From assembly GCA_900752095.1 (NCBI GenBank), contig CAADUD010000190.1, positions 1 through 11,668 of the forward strand: a stretch of 11,668 nt of DNA, written 5' to 3'. Positions within the stretch are counted from its first letter, which is position 1. Every line of letters starts with the position of its first letter. This DNA comes from Clostridia bacterium (GTDB lineage Bacteria; Bacillota; Clostridia; TANB77; CAG-508). Shown one piece after another: positions 1-7,306 of this stretch. The position numbers and the translations under genes are program-made. The notes below the pieces were generated by a model. That model saw only the letters and a list, made by a program, of their open reading frames with translations, was not told the origin of the DNA and ran no database searches.

Positions 1-81
1 AAAATTTTCTAAAAATTCACATTTTGTTATAATTTTTATATAGAAAATATCAGCTCTAATAAATAATTCTTTTTCTATCAT
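1..81 (-). CDS. Start of an unidentified fifth operon gene, cut by the window edge
   Basis: An open frame starts at the ATG at 81 and reads 27 codons to the window edge without a stop. The protein starts MIEKELFIRADIFYIKII. The ATG is preceded by AAAGGGG (88-94) with a six-base gap, a good ribosome binding site inside the end of the upstream kinase gene. The frame overlaps that gene by 26 bases (56-81), an arrangement typical of translationally coupled genes. The other frames here are closed: for example, the ATG nearest the edge is followed at once by TGA. Too little is visible to name a family. The overlap and shared strand argue that it belongs to the radical SAM/desulfurase operon, so that operon extends left of this window. 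Confidence 0.6.
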   Translation of the reverse strand, partial: MIEKELFIRADIFYIKIITKCEFLENF

Positions 82-730
82 TTTCTACCCCTTTAATTTT
101 TTTAGACTTATTATTTAAAAATTTCCTGTATTCGTTCAATACTTGAGTGGCAATTTCATTTGGCCTTTTATTGTCTGTTTCTATTATTATATTGCAAATC
201 TCTAAAACATTTTCTACTCCCCAATTTTTTTCAGTCCAACGCCTTTTTTCAAAGATTTTTTCTGCTTTATTATTATTCATATATTCATATTCCCTATTTA
301 CAAATCTTTTTATCAATTTATCTTCATTGCAAACTAAACCGACAAAAAAAGGATCTTTCATATATTGTTTTACAGATTTAATTTCATCAAAAGTTCTTGC
401 TCCAACAATAATTATATTTTCATTCAAATGTGCTTTTAATAATTGATTTATAAAATAGCTATTTCCATTTTTTTTCACCATTTCATTAACATATTTAAGC
501 CTTTTATTTGTAAAATAATCCTTTGAGTTTTCTCTATATGTCTTTTTTATGCTTTCTAAAGCCTTTTGATTATTTCTATATGTATCTAATGCATCTCTTT
601 TCATTTTTTGCAAATAACTAAATTTTACAACATAGCCAATTTCATATAACTTATATCCTGTACATATAGATATAATTTTAGCAAGTGTACTTTTTCCTGT
701 CCCAGTACCACCCATTATAACAATTCCCAT
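56..730 (-). CDS. P-loop kinase-like NTPase (AAA_18 / dephospho-CoA-kinase-like)
   Basis: This small cytosolic NTP-binding protein of 224 residues has a Walker A loop at its very N-terminus, GGTGTGKST at residues 7-15, as in nucleotide and small-molecule kinases. A later stretch, VGARTFDEIKSVKQ followed by a hydrophobic strand and KLIKRFVNRE, resembles the 'G-x-R-x-x-x-E' and lid regions of AAA_18 and dephospho-CoA-kinase-like proteins. This suggests phosphoryl transfer to a small molecule or nucleotide, but the substrate cannot be read from sequence. The open frame reaches back to a GTG at 754. I prefer the ATG at 730, which places the P-loop at the N-terminus as usual and has AAAGAGAG (740-747) nine bases upstream, whereas the GTG has no room for a binding site. 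It lies 27 bases after the SufU-like/nucleotidyltransferase gene on the same strand, so it is probably part of the same pathway. Confidence 0.75.
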   Translation of the reverse strand: MGIVIMGGTGTGKSTLAKIISICTGYKLYEIGYVVKFSYLQKMKRDALDTYRNNQKALESIKKTYRENSKDYFTNKRLKYVNEMVKKNGNSYFINQLLKAHLNENIIIVGARTFDEIKSVKQYMKDPFFVGLVCNEDKLIKRFVNREYEYMNNNKAEKIFEKRRWTEKNWGVENVLEICNIIIETDNKRPNEIATQVLNEYRKFLNNKSKKIKGVENDRKRIIY

Positions 731-739
731 ATATATATA

Positions 740-747
740 CTCTCTTT
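740..747 (-). promoter_or_regulatory. Ribosome binding site deciding the kinase start
   Basis: AAAGAGAG lies nine bases before the ATG at 730. It is weaker than the other sites in this operon, but the alternative GTG at 754 is only three bases from the previous stop codon and has no purine-rich site at a usable distance. Confidence 0.45.
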
Positions 748-757
748 CAAACACTCT

Positions 758-2554
758 TTAGACAATTCTAACATAAAAATGTTCTGTTGCATATGATACA
801 GAGTAAAAATCTTTCTTATTAATAATATTTAAAAGGTTTTCTAAAATGTTTAAGCACTTTCTTCTAGATAGTTTTTCTGTATTTATATAATTTTCTATAA
901 AAATACCTATACTTGTTAAATAAAAAGTATAATCTTCAAATATGACTTCATAAATATTATTTAAAACTTTTTTTAATTCAAATCCTTTGCTTTCCATCTC
1001 GATTACATCTATATCTTTAAAATTATATTTATCAACAAATATGACTGCAGGAAAAAGGTACTTCCTTTCTGCCTCTTGCTTTTTCTGTGTCCTTTGTTCA
1101 AAATCCTTTTTCTTTATTTTTAAGTGCATTTCATTATTATATGGCCATTTAGGATATTTATCTAAAATTTTAGTATCAATTTCAAATAATTCAACAATTT
1201 CATTAATTTTTTCTTTATTAATCGGATATTCTTTTGCAATGTACATTATCGCAATTGATAAGAATTCTTTTAATTTGTATTCATCTATTTTTAATTTTAA
1301 ATAATTTAAATCTATTTTTTGATTCAACATATAATATAAATCATTTATATCTTTCATATATATATTACTGTGTTTAAACAGATGCAATAATGTTATTATA
1401 ATCTGATCTTCTATAGATATTTCATTTTTATTTGATATAGGATAAAAAATATCAGTTCTATTTATTGGAAAACCTGGAAATGTTATATCTAATTCAAACA
1501 TATACATATCATCTAATATTTTCTGCACATGAAAATGTCCTGTTACAACATCTTTTCCTTGATAGTTCATATTTTTTAACGAAAATAAATTTGGCCTTAT
1601 TGTAAATCCATTCTTCAAAAGATAATTTGTTAATTCAAATGCATCTTCACTATTATTGGCAATCAAATCATAATCTGAATGAATTCTTAAATACGGATTA
1701 TCATAATATTTTTGTGAAACATAACCTTTTACAAAGTATATATTTAATTGATTGTCTAAAATATATTTTTTTATCATTTCAAATTTTTTATTTGTTATTT
1801 CATTTTTTTGAATTAAATATGCAGCTACTTTCCATTTTTCATCTAATAATTCTGGATAATTCTCAATTAAATGCTGTAATACAAAATTATTCATTGTATG
1901 GTCAGAAAGAAATTGATGATCTTCAGCAGTCATATTTTTACATACTTCTTTTAATTGCCTTTTATCTTTATCATTTAAAATTATTTTTCCTAATGGTAGC
2001 CACTTTTCCAAATATTGTTCTGTATAAATTTTATTCTTATGATGATCAATTTTTTCTATTCTTTTATTTTCCCAGTTTATTCTACATGCTCCTATACATG
2101 CATCACATTCCATATTATAATGTGTATCTGGTTTTGCTGTAAATTTGTATTCTGTATTTTTTATTTCTCTAAGAAATGTAAGCATTAATTTTATTGGAGA
2201 AAAAATACAATCAAATCTATGCAAATATATATTCATATCTATATCTAGCATATCAAATATAAAACTCTTATCTTTTTCTATTTTATCATTAAGCACTGTT
2301 ATCTCATTAAAAACATATTCATATTTTTTATCATTATAATTTTTAATCAAATAGTTGCATACTGCTTTAGATAACTCACATGATTTAGAGTAATTAAAAT
2401 CAAACAACAAGATTTCATCATCAATTTCTCCAGATATTATTAATTTATCTCCACAAGCTATTCCTTCCTTTTCAAGAATTAAATCTGGGATTAATAATCT
2501 ATCATTTCTATATTCAAATAATTCTCTTACTTTATCTGAATATTGATTTAACAT
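758..2554 (-). CDS. SufU/IscU-like domain fused to an uncharacterised-type nucleotidyltransferase
   Basis: 598 residues. Residues about 4-130 look like a SufU/IscU sulfur-acceptor domain. The opening YSDKV..LFEYRN matches the IscU start. C34-G-D36 matches the CGD motif, and C59 follows exactly 25 residues after C34, as C41 and C66 do in Bacillus SufU. The position expected for the third SufU cysteine appears to be L123, but C116 is nearby and a C150-x2-C153-x3-C157 cluster follows. Residues about 270-360 resemble the uncharacterised nucleotidyltransferase family (NTP_transf_5): K276-G277, then D294-Y-D296 and a third acidic D356. The C-terminal ~130 residues are unrecognised. I prefer ATG 2554 over the upstream frame (to 2581) because AAGGAGG sits eight bases before it. 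It overlaps the desulfurase end by seven bases, so the two are probably made together. The fusion suggests a sulfur-handling nucleotidyltransferase; function and substrate are inferred. Confidence 0.7.
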   Translation of the reverse strand: MLNQYSDKVRELFEYRNDRLLIPDLILEKEGIACGDKLIISGEIDDEILLFDFNYSKSCELSKAVCNYLIKNYNDKKYEYVFNEITVLNDKIEKDKSFIFDMLDIDMNIYLHRFDCIFSPIKLMLTFLREIKNTEYKFTAKPDTHYNMECDACIGACRINWENKRIEKIDHHKNKIYTEQYLEKWLPLGKIILNDKDKRQLKEVCKNMTAEDHQFLSDHTMNNFVLQHLIENYPELLDEKWKVAAYLIQKNEITNKKFEMIKKYILDNQLNIYFVKGYVSQKYYDNPYLRIHSDYDLIANNSEDAFELTNYLLKNGFTIRPNLFSLKNMNYQGKDVVTGHFHVQKILDDMYMFELDITFPGFPINRTDIFYPISNKNEISIEDQIIITLLHLFKHSNIYMKDINDLYYMLNQKIDLNYLKLKIDEYKLKEFLSIAIMYIAKEYPINKEKINEIVELFEIDTKILDKYPKWPYNNEMHLKIKKKDFEQRTQKKQEAERKYLFPAVIFVDKYNFKDIDVIEMESKGFELKKVLNNIYEVIFEDYTFYLTSIGIFIENYINTEKLSRRKCLNILENLLNIINKKDFYSVSYATEHFYVRIV

Positions 2555-3720
2555 TGTACCATCCTCCTTAATTCTTTGCATAAAACTTGCACATCTTCAG
2601 CTGTTATCCCAGCACCTAATGTAATTCTATTAATTGCATTACTTTCTATTTTTCTTAAGGCATTTTGAGAGCATAAATTTCCGGAACGAATTATGATATT
2701 CTTACTTGCCAAATATTCATTTACATCATGAGCATGTATTGATGGATGTACAAAAGATATAATATAATTTACACAATTATTTTTTGTATTTATTAGTTCA
2801 TATCCATTTTTCTTTAAAGTTTCTATTATAATTGTTGAGTACTTTTCATCTTTATTTTTTATTTCTTGATATGTTATTTTTTCTATAAATTTACAAGCCT
2901 CTGCCCATGCACTTATCAAAGCAACATCCATAGTACCAGCAAAAAATTTTCTATTGTTTTCTGCCCATGATGTTTTGTATCCTACATTTTCAACCATTCC
3001 CCCTCCTAAAATAACAGGTTTTATTTTATTTATTAAGGTTCTTTTTATACTTGCCATTGCAATATTTTTAGGTCCATACATTTTATGAGAAGGTATAAAA
3101 TATCCGGATATTTTATCATTAGTTTCAATTGGTATATGTGCAGTTACTTGTGATTCATCAACAAGTAAAATTATATCTTCTGTAATATGTTCACATAATT
3201 TTTGTATATCTATTTTATATCCAAAAGAATTTGAAACCGCAGATACAGAAACAACTTTTATTTTACTTTTATATCTATCCAAAAAAGAATAATCTAAATT
3301 TCCTTCGCTATCTATTGGAATCTCACAAAATAATGCTCCTCTTTTACTTGCAATTTCTCTCCAGATTAGATAATTACTATGATGTTCAAAAGGTCCTACA
3401 ACTATCATGTCTAATATATTAATTTGTTCCTCAATTGCTAGTGCAACAATATTAATAACTTCAGTTACATTTTTGGCGTATATATTTTCATATTCATCGG
3501 AAATATTAAAAAAATCATGAAAATATTTTTCTGATTTTTTTAGTTCACTTTCTGCTCTTTTTGTAAGTATACTACTCCCTCTCCCCACAAATACACCTGT
3601 AGTTGCATTAATTTCGAACCATTTATTCATTACTTCATAAGGCATAAAAGATGTTGCTCCATAATCAAAATAATGTACTTTTGTTTCATTTAATGTAGGG
3701 AATTTAATTATTTTATCCAT
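2548..3720 (-). CDS. SufS-like group II cysteine desulfurase (class V aminotransferase fold)
   Basis: A PLP enzyme of 390 residues, the normal size for SufS/CsdA proteins, predicted to remove sulfur from cysteine as an enzyme-bound persulfide. Visible landmarks in order are EHHS at 112-115 (cofactor-stacking histidine), VDESQ at 187-191 (D188 and Q191 contact PLP), SHK at 211-213 with the Schiff-base lysine K213 followed by MYGPKN, GGGM at 239-242, AGTMD at 261-265, and RSGNLCSQ at 345-352 with catalytic C350. The usual SufS C-terminal 'YNT' region is replaced by LGAGITAEDV, a departure from housekeeping SufS. The start at 3720 has AGGAGG five bases upstream, 13 bases after the radical SAM stop. 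It overlaps the SufU-like gene, its likely sulfur acceptor. A standard suf operon is not present, so this is probably a dedicated paralogue, not the main Fe-S cluster desulfurase. Confidence 0.85.
   Translation of the reverse strand: MDKIIKFPTLNETKVHYFDYGATSFMPYEVMNKWFEINATTGVFVGRGSSILTKRAESELKKSEKYFHDFFNISDEYENIYAKNVTEVINIVALAIEEQINILDMIVVGPFEHHSNYLIWREIASKRGALFCEIPIDSEGNLDYSFLDRYKSKIKVVSVSAVSNSFGYKIDIQKLCEHITEDIILLVDESQVTAHIPIETNDKISGYFIPSHKMYGPKNIAMASIKRTLINKIKPVILGGGMVENVGYKTSWAENNRKFFAGTMDVALISAWAEACKFIEKITYQEIKNKDEKYSTIIIETLKKNGYELINTKNNCVNYIISFVHPSIHAHDVNEYLASKNIIIRSGNLCSQNALRKIESNAINRITLGAGITAEDVQVLCKELRRMVQC
2563..2569 (-). promoter_or_regulatory. Ribosome binding site deciding the SufU-like fusion start
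   Basis: A consensus AAGGAGG lies inside the end of the desulfurase gene, eight bases before the ATG at 2554. It fixes the start there instead of at the in-frame codon at 2581 and gives a seven-base gene overlap. Confidence 0.8.
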
Positions 3721-3733
3721 TAATGCCTCCTAC

Positions 3734-4729
3734 TTAATCATTATTTTTTTCTGGATGATTCCATCTAAAATTGTAATCATTTCTATGCAATCTTTTTCCA
3801 ATATAATCATTTCCTCTAGAATGTAGATAATCACCCAAAATTAAAAGTTGCTCTTTCAGTTCTTCATCTGACTTTAAGTATGGTCTTAAATCTATTGGGT
3901 TAAAGTTGCAAACTTTTATATATCCATTTGCTGACATTCTAAACCTATCACACCCTCTGCATAATTTATCAGATTGATTATCAAGTATACCAAAAATTTG
4001 TCCTTTTTCATTTTTGTAATATTTTGAAGGTCCATTTCCTCTATAAGTCATATCTCTTTCAAATTTTCCAAAATTATCTTCCATTATTTTTAAAATTTCT
4101 TTGTGTGGTACTTGATCTTTTTCTGTATACCATTGAGCTACAGGTCCATAAATTCCCAATTCTAAAAACCTAGGAATTACACCTTCATTAAAGCAAAAAT
4201 TAGCCATTTTAGGAATATCCATATCATTAAATCCTCTAATAACCACTGAATTTATTTTTATTCCTAATCCTGCTTCTTTTGATTTATGAATTATTCTTTT
4301 TATATCTTCTACTTTTGTTTTACTACCAGTAAATTGTTGATATTTTTTATCATCAATAGAATGGAAGCTAATATTAGCACGTGATAATCCTGCATTTACT
4401 AGTTCTTCTAACTTGCTTTCTAACAAAGCTGCATTTGTTGTCATTGCTATATCTAAATCTTTCCCACTTATTATTCTACATTGCTTAATTATCTCTGGCA
4501 AAGTCTTTCTCATCAGTGGTTCTCCACCTGTAAAATGTAAAGTTTTTAACTTGTATAAATCATTCATAATCCTAAATATCCTTAAGAATTCTTCATCAGT
4601 TAATTTTGTTACACTTTCATTTGTACTTGGATGACAAAATTGACAATCATAATTACATATATCACTTGCCGAAACTCTAAATAAATATCCTCTTCCAGAC
4701 TGAGTTTTATTAATTTTTTCATTACCCAT
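3734..4729 (-). CDS. MoaA-like radical SAM enzyme with two Fe-S clusters
   Basis: 331 residues, the size of MoaA (GTP 3',8-cyclase). The radical SAM cluster motif is C25-x3-C29-x2-C32, followed by GGEPL at 68-72 with R74-K75, and TTNA in place of TTNG at 97-100. The C-terminal triad C257-x2-C260-x13-C274 has exactly the spacing of the second 4Fe-4S cluster of MoaA, where the guanine of GTP binds. Basic residues in MoaA-type contexts are also kept: R18, K158 in IKINSVV, R187 in RFLEL, and R262/R264 in CDRFRM. It lacks the terminal Gly-Gly tail of MoaA and ends in PEKNND, and no other molybdenum cofactor gene is nearby. It is therefore better read as a MoaA paralogue acting on a nucleotide or other substrate in this operon. 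The start at 4729 has GGAGG seven bases upstream. It is the first gene of the operon. Confidence 0.85.
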   Translation of the reverse strand: MGNEKINKTQSGRGYLFRVSASDICNYDCQFCHPSTNESVTKLTDEEFLRIFRIMNDLYKLKTLHFTGGEPLMRKTLPEIIKQCRIISGKDLDIAMTTNAALLESKLEELVNAGLSRANISFHSIDDKKYQQFTGSKTKVEDIKRIIHKSKEAGLGIKINSVVIRGFNDMDIPKMANFCFNEGVIPRFLELGIYGPVAQWYTEKDQVPHKEILKIMEDNFGKFERDMTYRGNGPSKYYKNEKGQIFGILDNQSDKLCRGCDRFRMSANGYIKVCNFNPIDLRPYLKSDEELKEQLLILGDYLHSRGNDYIGKRLHRNDYNFRWNHPEKNND

Positions 4730-4763
4730 TTCAATGCCTCCATCAATTTATATACTATTTAAG

Positions 4764-4792
4764 ATAATACAATAATTTTATTTATTTGTCAA
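4764..4792 (-). promoter_or_regulatory. Sigma-A-type promoter of the radical SAM/desulfurase operon
   Basis: On the minus strand a perfect -35 TTGACA (4787-4792) and a -10 TATTAT (4764-4769) are separated by 17 bases. Transcription would start near 4757, giving a short leader of about 28 bases before the radical SAM ATG at 4729. No operator or riboswitch is visible in that leader, so there is no sign of tight control. Confidence 0.8.
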
Positions 4793-4898
4793 TCAGATTC
4801 CCTTTATTTAAACCTTTTCTGACATTTTTTGAAATCTAAGTTTTTATTTGTTTTTAGTCCAATAAATTAAATAAAAACATATTCTATTATTACTAGTC

Positions 4899-4928
4899 AA
4901 AAATCCTCCGAATTAACTGAGGATTTTT
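4899..4928 (-). terminator. Rho-independent terminator of tex
   Basis: On the minus strand AAAAATCCTC pairs with GAGGATTTTT across a ten-base loop, and the hairpin ends in a T run. It begins 12 bases beyond the tex stop codon, so tex is transcriptionally separate from the radical SAM operon downstream. Confidence 0.85.
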
Positions 4929-4939
4929 TATTTTATAAT

Positions 4940-7135
4940 TTATATATCTTTCATAGATAATTGAACTTTTTGTCTTTCAATATCTATTCCAATTACCTTT
5001 ACTTTTACAATATCTCCTACGGAAACTACATTAGATGGATTTTTTACAAAACTATTACTTAGTTGCGAAATATGTACTAGTCCATCATGTTTTACACCAA
5101 TATCTACAAATGCACCAAAGTCTGTTACATTTCGTACGGTTCCTGTTAATATCATACCTTCTTTTAAATCCTCAAATTTTAATACATCTGCTCTTAAAAT
5201 TTGTTTTGGCATTTCGTCCCTTGGATCTCTACCTGGTTTTGAAAGTTCTTCAATGATATCTTTTAATGTCATTTCTCCAACATTCAATTTGCTTGCTGTT
5301 TCTGATATTATCACTGTTGCTAATTTTTCTTTTATTTCTTTTAATTTATCTTTACTTAACAAGTCTTTTTTATTATAGCCAATTTGTTTCAATAAATTCT
5401 CTGCGATTTCATAGCTTTCTGGGTGAACTGCGGTAATCTCTAGTGGATTGCTTCCTCCTGGAATTCTGATAAATCCAGCACATTGTTCAAATGCTACTTT
5501 TCCTAGTTTTGCAATTTTTAATAGTTCTTTTCTTTCTTTTAGCTTTCCGTTTTCATCACGATATTTTACAATATTATTGGCAATGGTTTTATTAATTCCG
5601 GAAACATAAGAAAGTAAAGATGGTGTCGCTGTATTTACATCTACTCCTACTTCATTTACCGCATCTTCTACAACACCTGTTAGACTTTCTGTTAGCTTAT
5701 TTTGGTCAACATCATGTTGGTACTGACCTACTCCAATTGCTTTTGGATCTATTTTTACTAGTTCTGCAAGTGGGTCTTGTAATCTCCTTGCAATAGAAAT
5801 AGCCCCTCTTAAAGATACATTAATATCTGGATATTCTTCTGTTGCCAACTTTGAAGCAGAATAAACAGATGCTCCCGCTTCACTAACAATTGCATAATAT
5901 ACCTTTTTATCTAATTCTTTTAACATATCTGATACAAAGCTTTCTGATTCACGAGAAGCAGTACCATTTCCAATGGCAATAATATCTATATTATATTTTT
6001 TTATTAACTCTTTTAATTCTTTTTTGGCTCCTTCTATATCATTTTGTGGTTCTGTTGGATATACAGTAGTGGTTGCTAATAGTTTTCCTGTTTCATCAAT
6101 TACTGCAATTTTGCAACCCGTACGGTAAGCAGGGTCAAATCCCATTACTGTCATCCCTTTTAGTGGTGGAGCAAGAAGTAATGGTTTGACATTTTTACCA
6201 AATACTTTTATGGCTTTTTTTTTTGCTTTTTTTTTTAAATCTGAACGAATTTCTCTTTCAATTGATGGTTCTATCAATCTTCTCCAACTATCTTCAATTG
6301 TTGTTTGTAGCATAGAGGTAAATTGCGTATTGCCTCTTATCACATCTCTTGCAATAAAATCTAATATTTTATCTTCTGGCTTTTCTAATTTTACTTTTAA
6401 ATATTCTTCTTTTTCCCCACGATTAATTGCTAAAATACGGTGACTTGGCAAATGATTTACTTTTTCGTTAAAATCATAATACATTTGATACGCTGTTTTT
6501 TCTTCTGGTCTCGTTGCTTTTGTGGAGATTATACCTTCTCTATAACAACTCCTTTTAATTTGTTTACGGTATTTTGGATTATCTGATATAATTTCCGCAA
6601 TAATATCTAATGCTCCTTGAATAGCATCTTCTGCAGTTGCTACTACTTTATCCTTATTTTTCTTATCTTCTTCTGACAAAGTATCTATATTAATATATTG
6701 TTTTGCAATTTCTTCTATTGATGTTTTTTCTGTTTGCTCTAGAATGATATCTGCTAGGGGTTCTAGTCCTTTTGCCTTTGCCACTGTTGCTCTTGTTTTC
6801 TTTTTTTGCTTATATGGTCTATAAATATCTTCCACTTCTGCTAAAGTAGTAGCTTCTTCTAAAGATTTCACAATCTCTTCTGTTAATTTTCCTTGGTTTT
6901 CAATAGAAGTTTTTACTTCTTGCTTTCTTGTTTCTAAATTACGAAGATAGGTAAGTCTTTCCCCCAATGTTCTTAAAGTTTCATCTGAAAGTCCTCCTGT
7001 TGCCTCTTTTCTATAACGAGCTATAAAAGGAATGGTATTCCCTTCATCTATTAATGCTACCGTTTTTTGTACTTGTCCTTCTCTAATGTTTAACTCTTGT
7101 GCAATCATTTGAGTTATTCTATTTTGTTCTTCCAT
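4940..7135 (-). CDS. tex: Tex, S1-domain RNA-binding transcription accessory protein
   Basis: A 731-residue protein of normal length for Tex, a conserved cytosolic nucleic-acid-binding protein linked to transcription. Domain order is typical. The helical Tex N-terminal region (about 1-190) contains the family hallmark TIPFIARYRKEATGGL. A YqgF/RNase H-like domain starts at about 328 with MGFDPAYRTGCKIAVID. Helix-hairpin-helix units follow, with VDVNTASP-like and VSGINKTIANNIV sequences and the strongly conserved GFIRIPGGSNPLEITAVHPE. A C-terminal S1 domain (about 655-728) has GTVRNVTDFGAFVDIGV and GLVHISQ. The start is the ATG at 7135 with GAGAGG ten bases upstream. An unusual A10-GC-A10 tract encodes the lysine-rich 301-307 stretch. 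It is a monocistronic unit with its own promoter and terminator. Identification is secure; its exact cellular role is not. Confidence 0.97.
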   Translation of the reverse strand: MEEQNRITQMIAQELNIREGQVQKTVALIDEGNTIPFIARYRKEATGGLSDETLRTLGERLTYLRNLETRKQEVKTSIENQGKLTEEIVKSLEEATTLAEVEDIYRPYKQKKKTRATVAKAKGLEPLADIILEQTEKTSIEEIAKQYINIDTLSEEDKKNKDKVVATAEDAIQGALDIIAEIISDNPKYRKQIKRSCYREGIISTKATRPEEKTAYQMYYDFNEKVNHLPSHRILAINRGEKEEYLKVKLEKPEDKILDFIARDVIRGNTQFTSMLQTTIEDSWRRLIEPSIEREIRSDLKKKAKKKAIKVFGKNVKPLLLAPPLKGMTVMGFDPAYRTGCKIAVIDETGKLLATTTVYPTEPQNDIEGAKKELKELIKKYNIDIIAIGNGTASRESESFVSDMLKELDKKVYYAIVSEAGASVYSASKLATEEYPDINVSLRGAISIARRLQDPLAELVKIDPKAIGVGQYQHDVDQNKLTESLTGVVEDAVNEVGVDVNTATPSLLSYVSGINKTIANNIVKYRDENGKLKERKELLKIAKLGKVAFEQCAGFIRIPGGSNPLEITAVHPESYEIAENLLKQIGYNKKDLLSKDKLKEIKEKLATVIISETASKLNVGEMTLKDIIEELSKPGRDPRDEMPKQILRADVLKFEDLKEGMILTGTVRNVTDFGAFVDIGVKHDGLVHISQLSNSFVKNPSNVVSVGDIVKVKVIGIDIERQKVQLSMKDI

Positions 7136-7201
7136 ATTGTTTTAACCTCTCTCTTTTTATATTAATAATTGTTATTCAAATTTTTCATAGTTTTATTAAT
7201 T

Positions 7202-7230
7202 ATTATATCTTACTACATTTTAAAAAACAA
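7202..7230 (-). promoter_or_regulatory. Promoter of tex
   Basis: On the minus strand TTGTTT (7225-7230) is followed after 17 bases by a perfect TATAAT (7202-7207). Transcription would start near 7195, about 60 bases before the tex ATG. It sits beside oppositely directed promoter elements of the next gene. Confidence 0.65.
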
Positions 7231-7248
7231 GTGCTATAATATTATATA

Positions 7249-7277
7249 TTGTATTTTCTAAGATTTTCATATATAAT
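7249..7277 (+). promoter_or_regulatory. Promoter candidate of the DUF4190/DUF4352-like gene
   Basis: TTGTAT (7249-7254) and TATAAT (7272-7277) are 17 bases apart, giving a leader of about 23 bases. A second candidate is the extended -10 TGCTATAAT (7232-7240), whose -35 (7212-7217) is poor. Either or both may be used. Confidence 0.5.
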
Positions 7278-7306
7278 GTAAACATAAAAAATAAAAGGAG
7301 GTTTTT

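Noticed and set aside
1627..2142. Long open frame on the plus strand within the nucleotidyltransferase fusion gene
   Set aside because: It lies antisense to a gene with clear domains and a strong binding site. Its product is a low-complexity, Tyr/Leu/Ile/Phe-rich sequence of the kind made by AT-rich antisense frames.
3734..4729. Assignment as true MoaA of molybdenum cofactor synthesis
   Set aside because: The terminal Gly-Gly is absent and the neighbours are sulfur-transfer, nucleotidyltransferase and kinase genes, not moa genes.
4730..4898. Possible short precursor-peptide gene ahead of the radical SAM gene
   Set aside because: The stretch holds the operon promoter and tex terminator flank. 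I found no start codon with a binding site followed by a usable reading frame.
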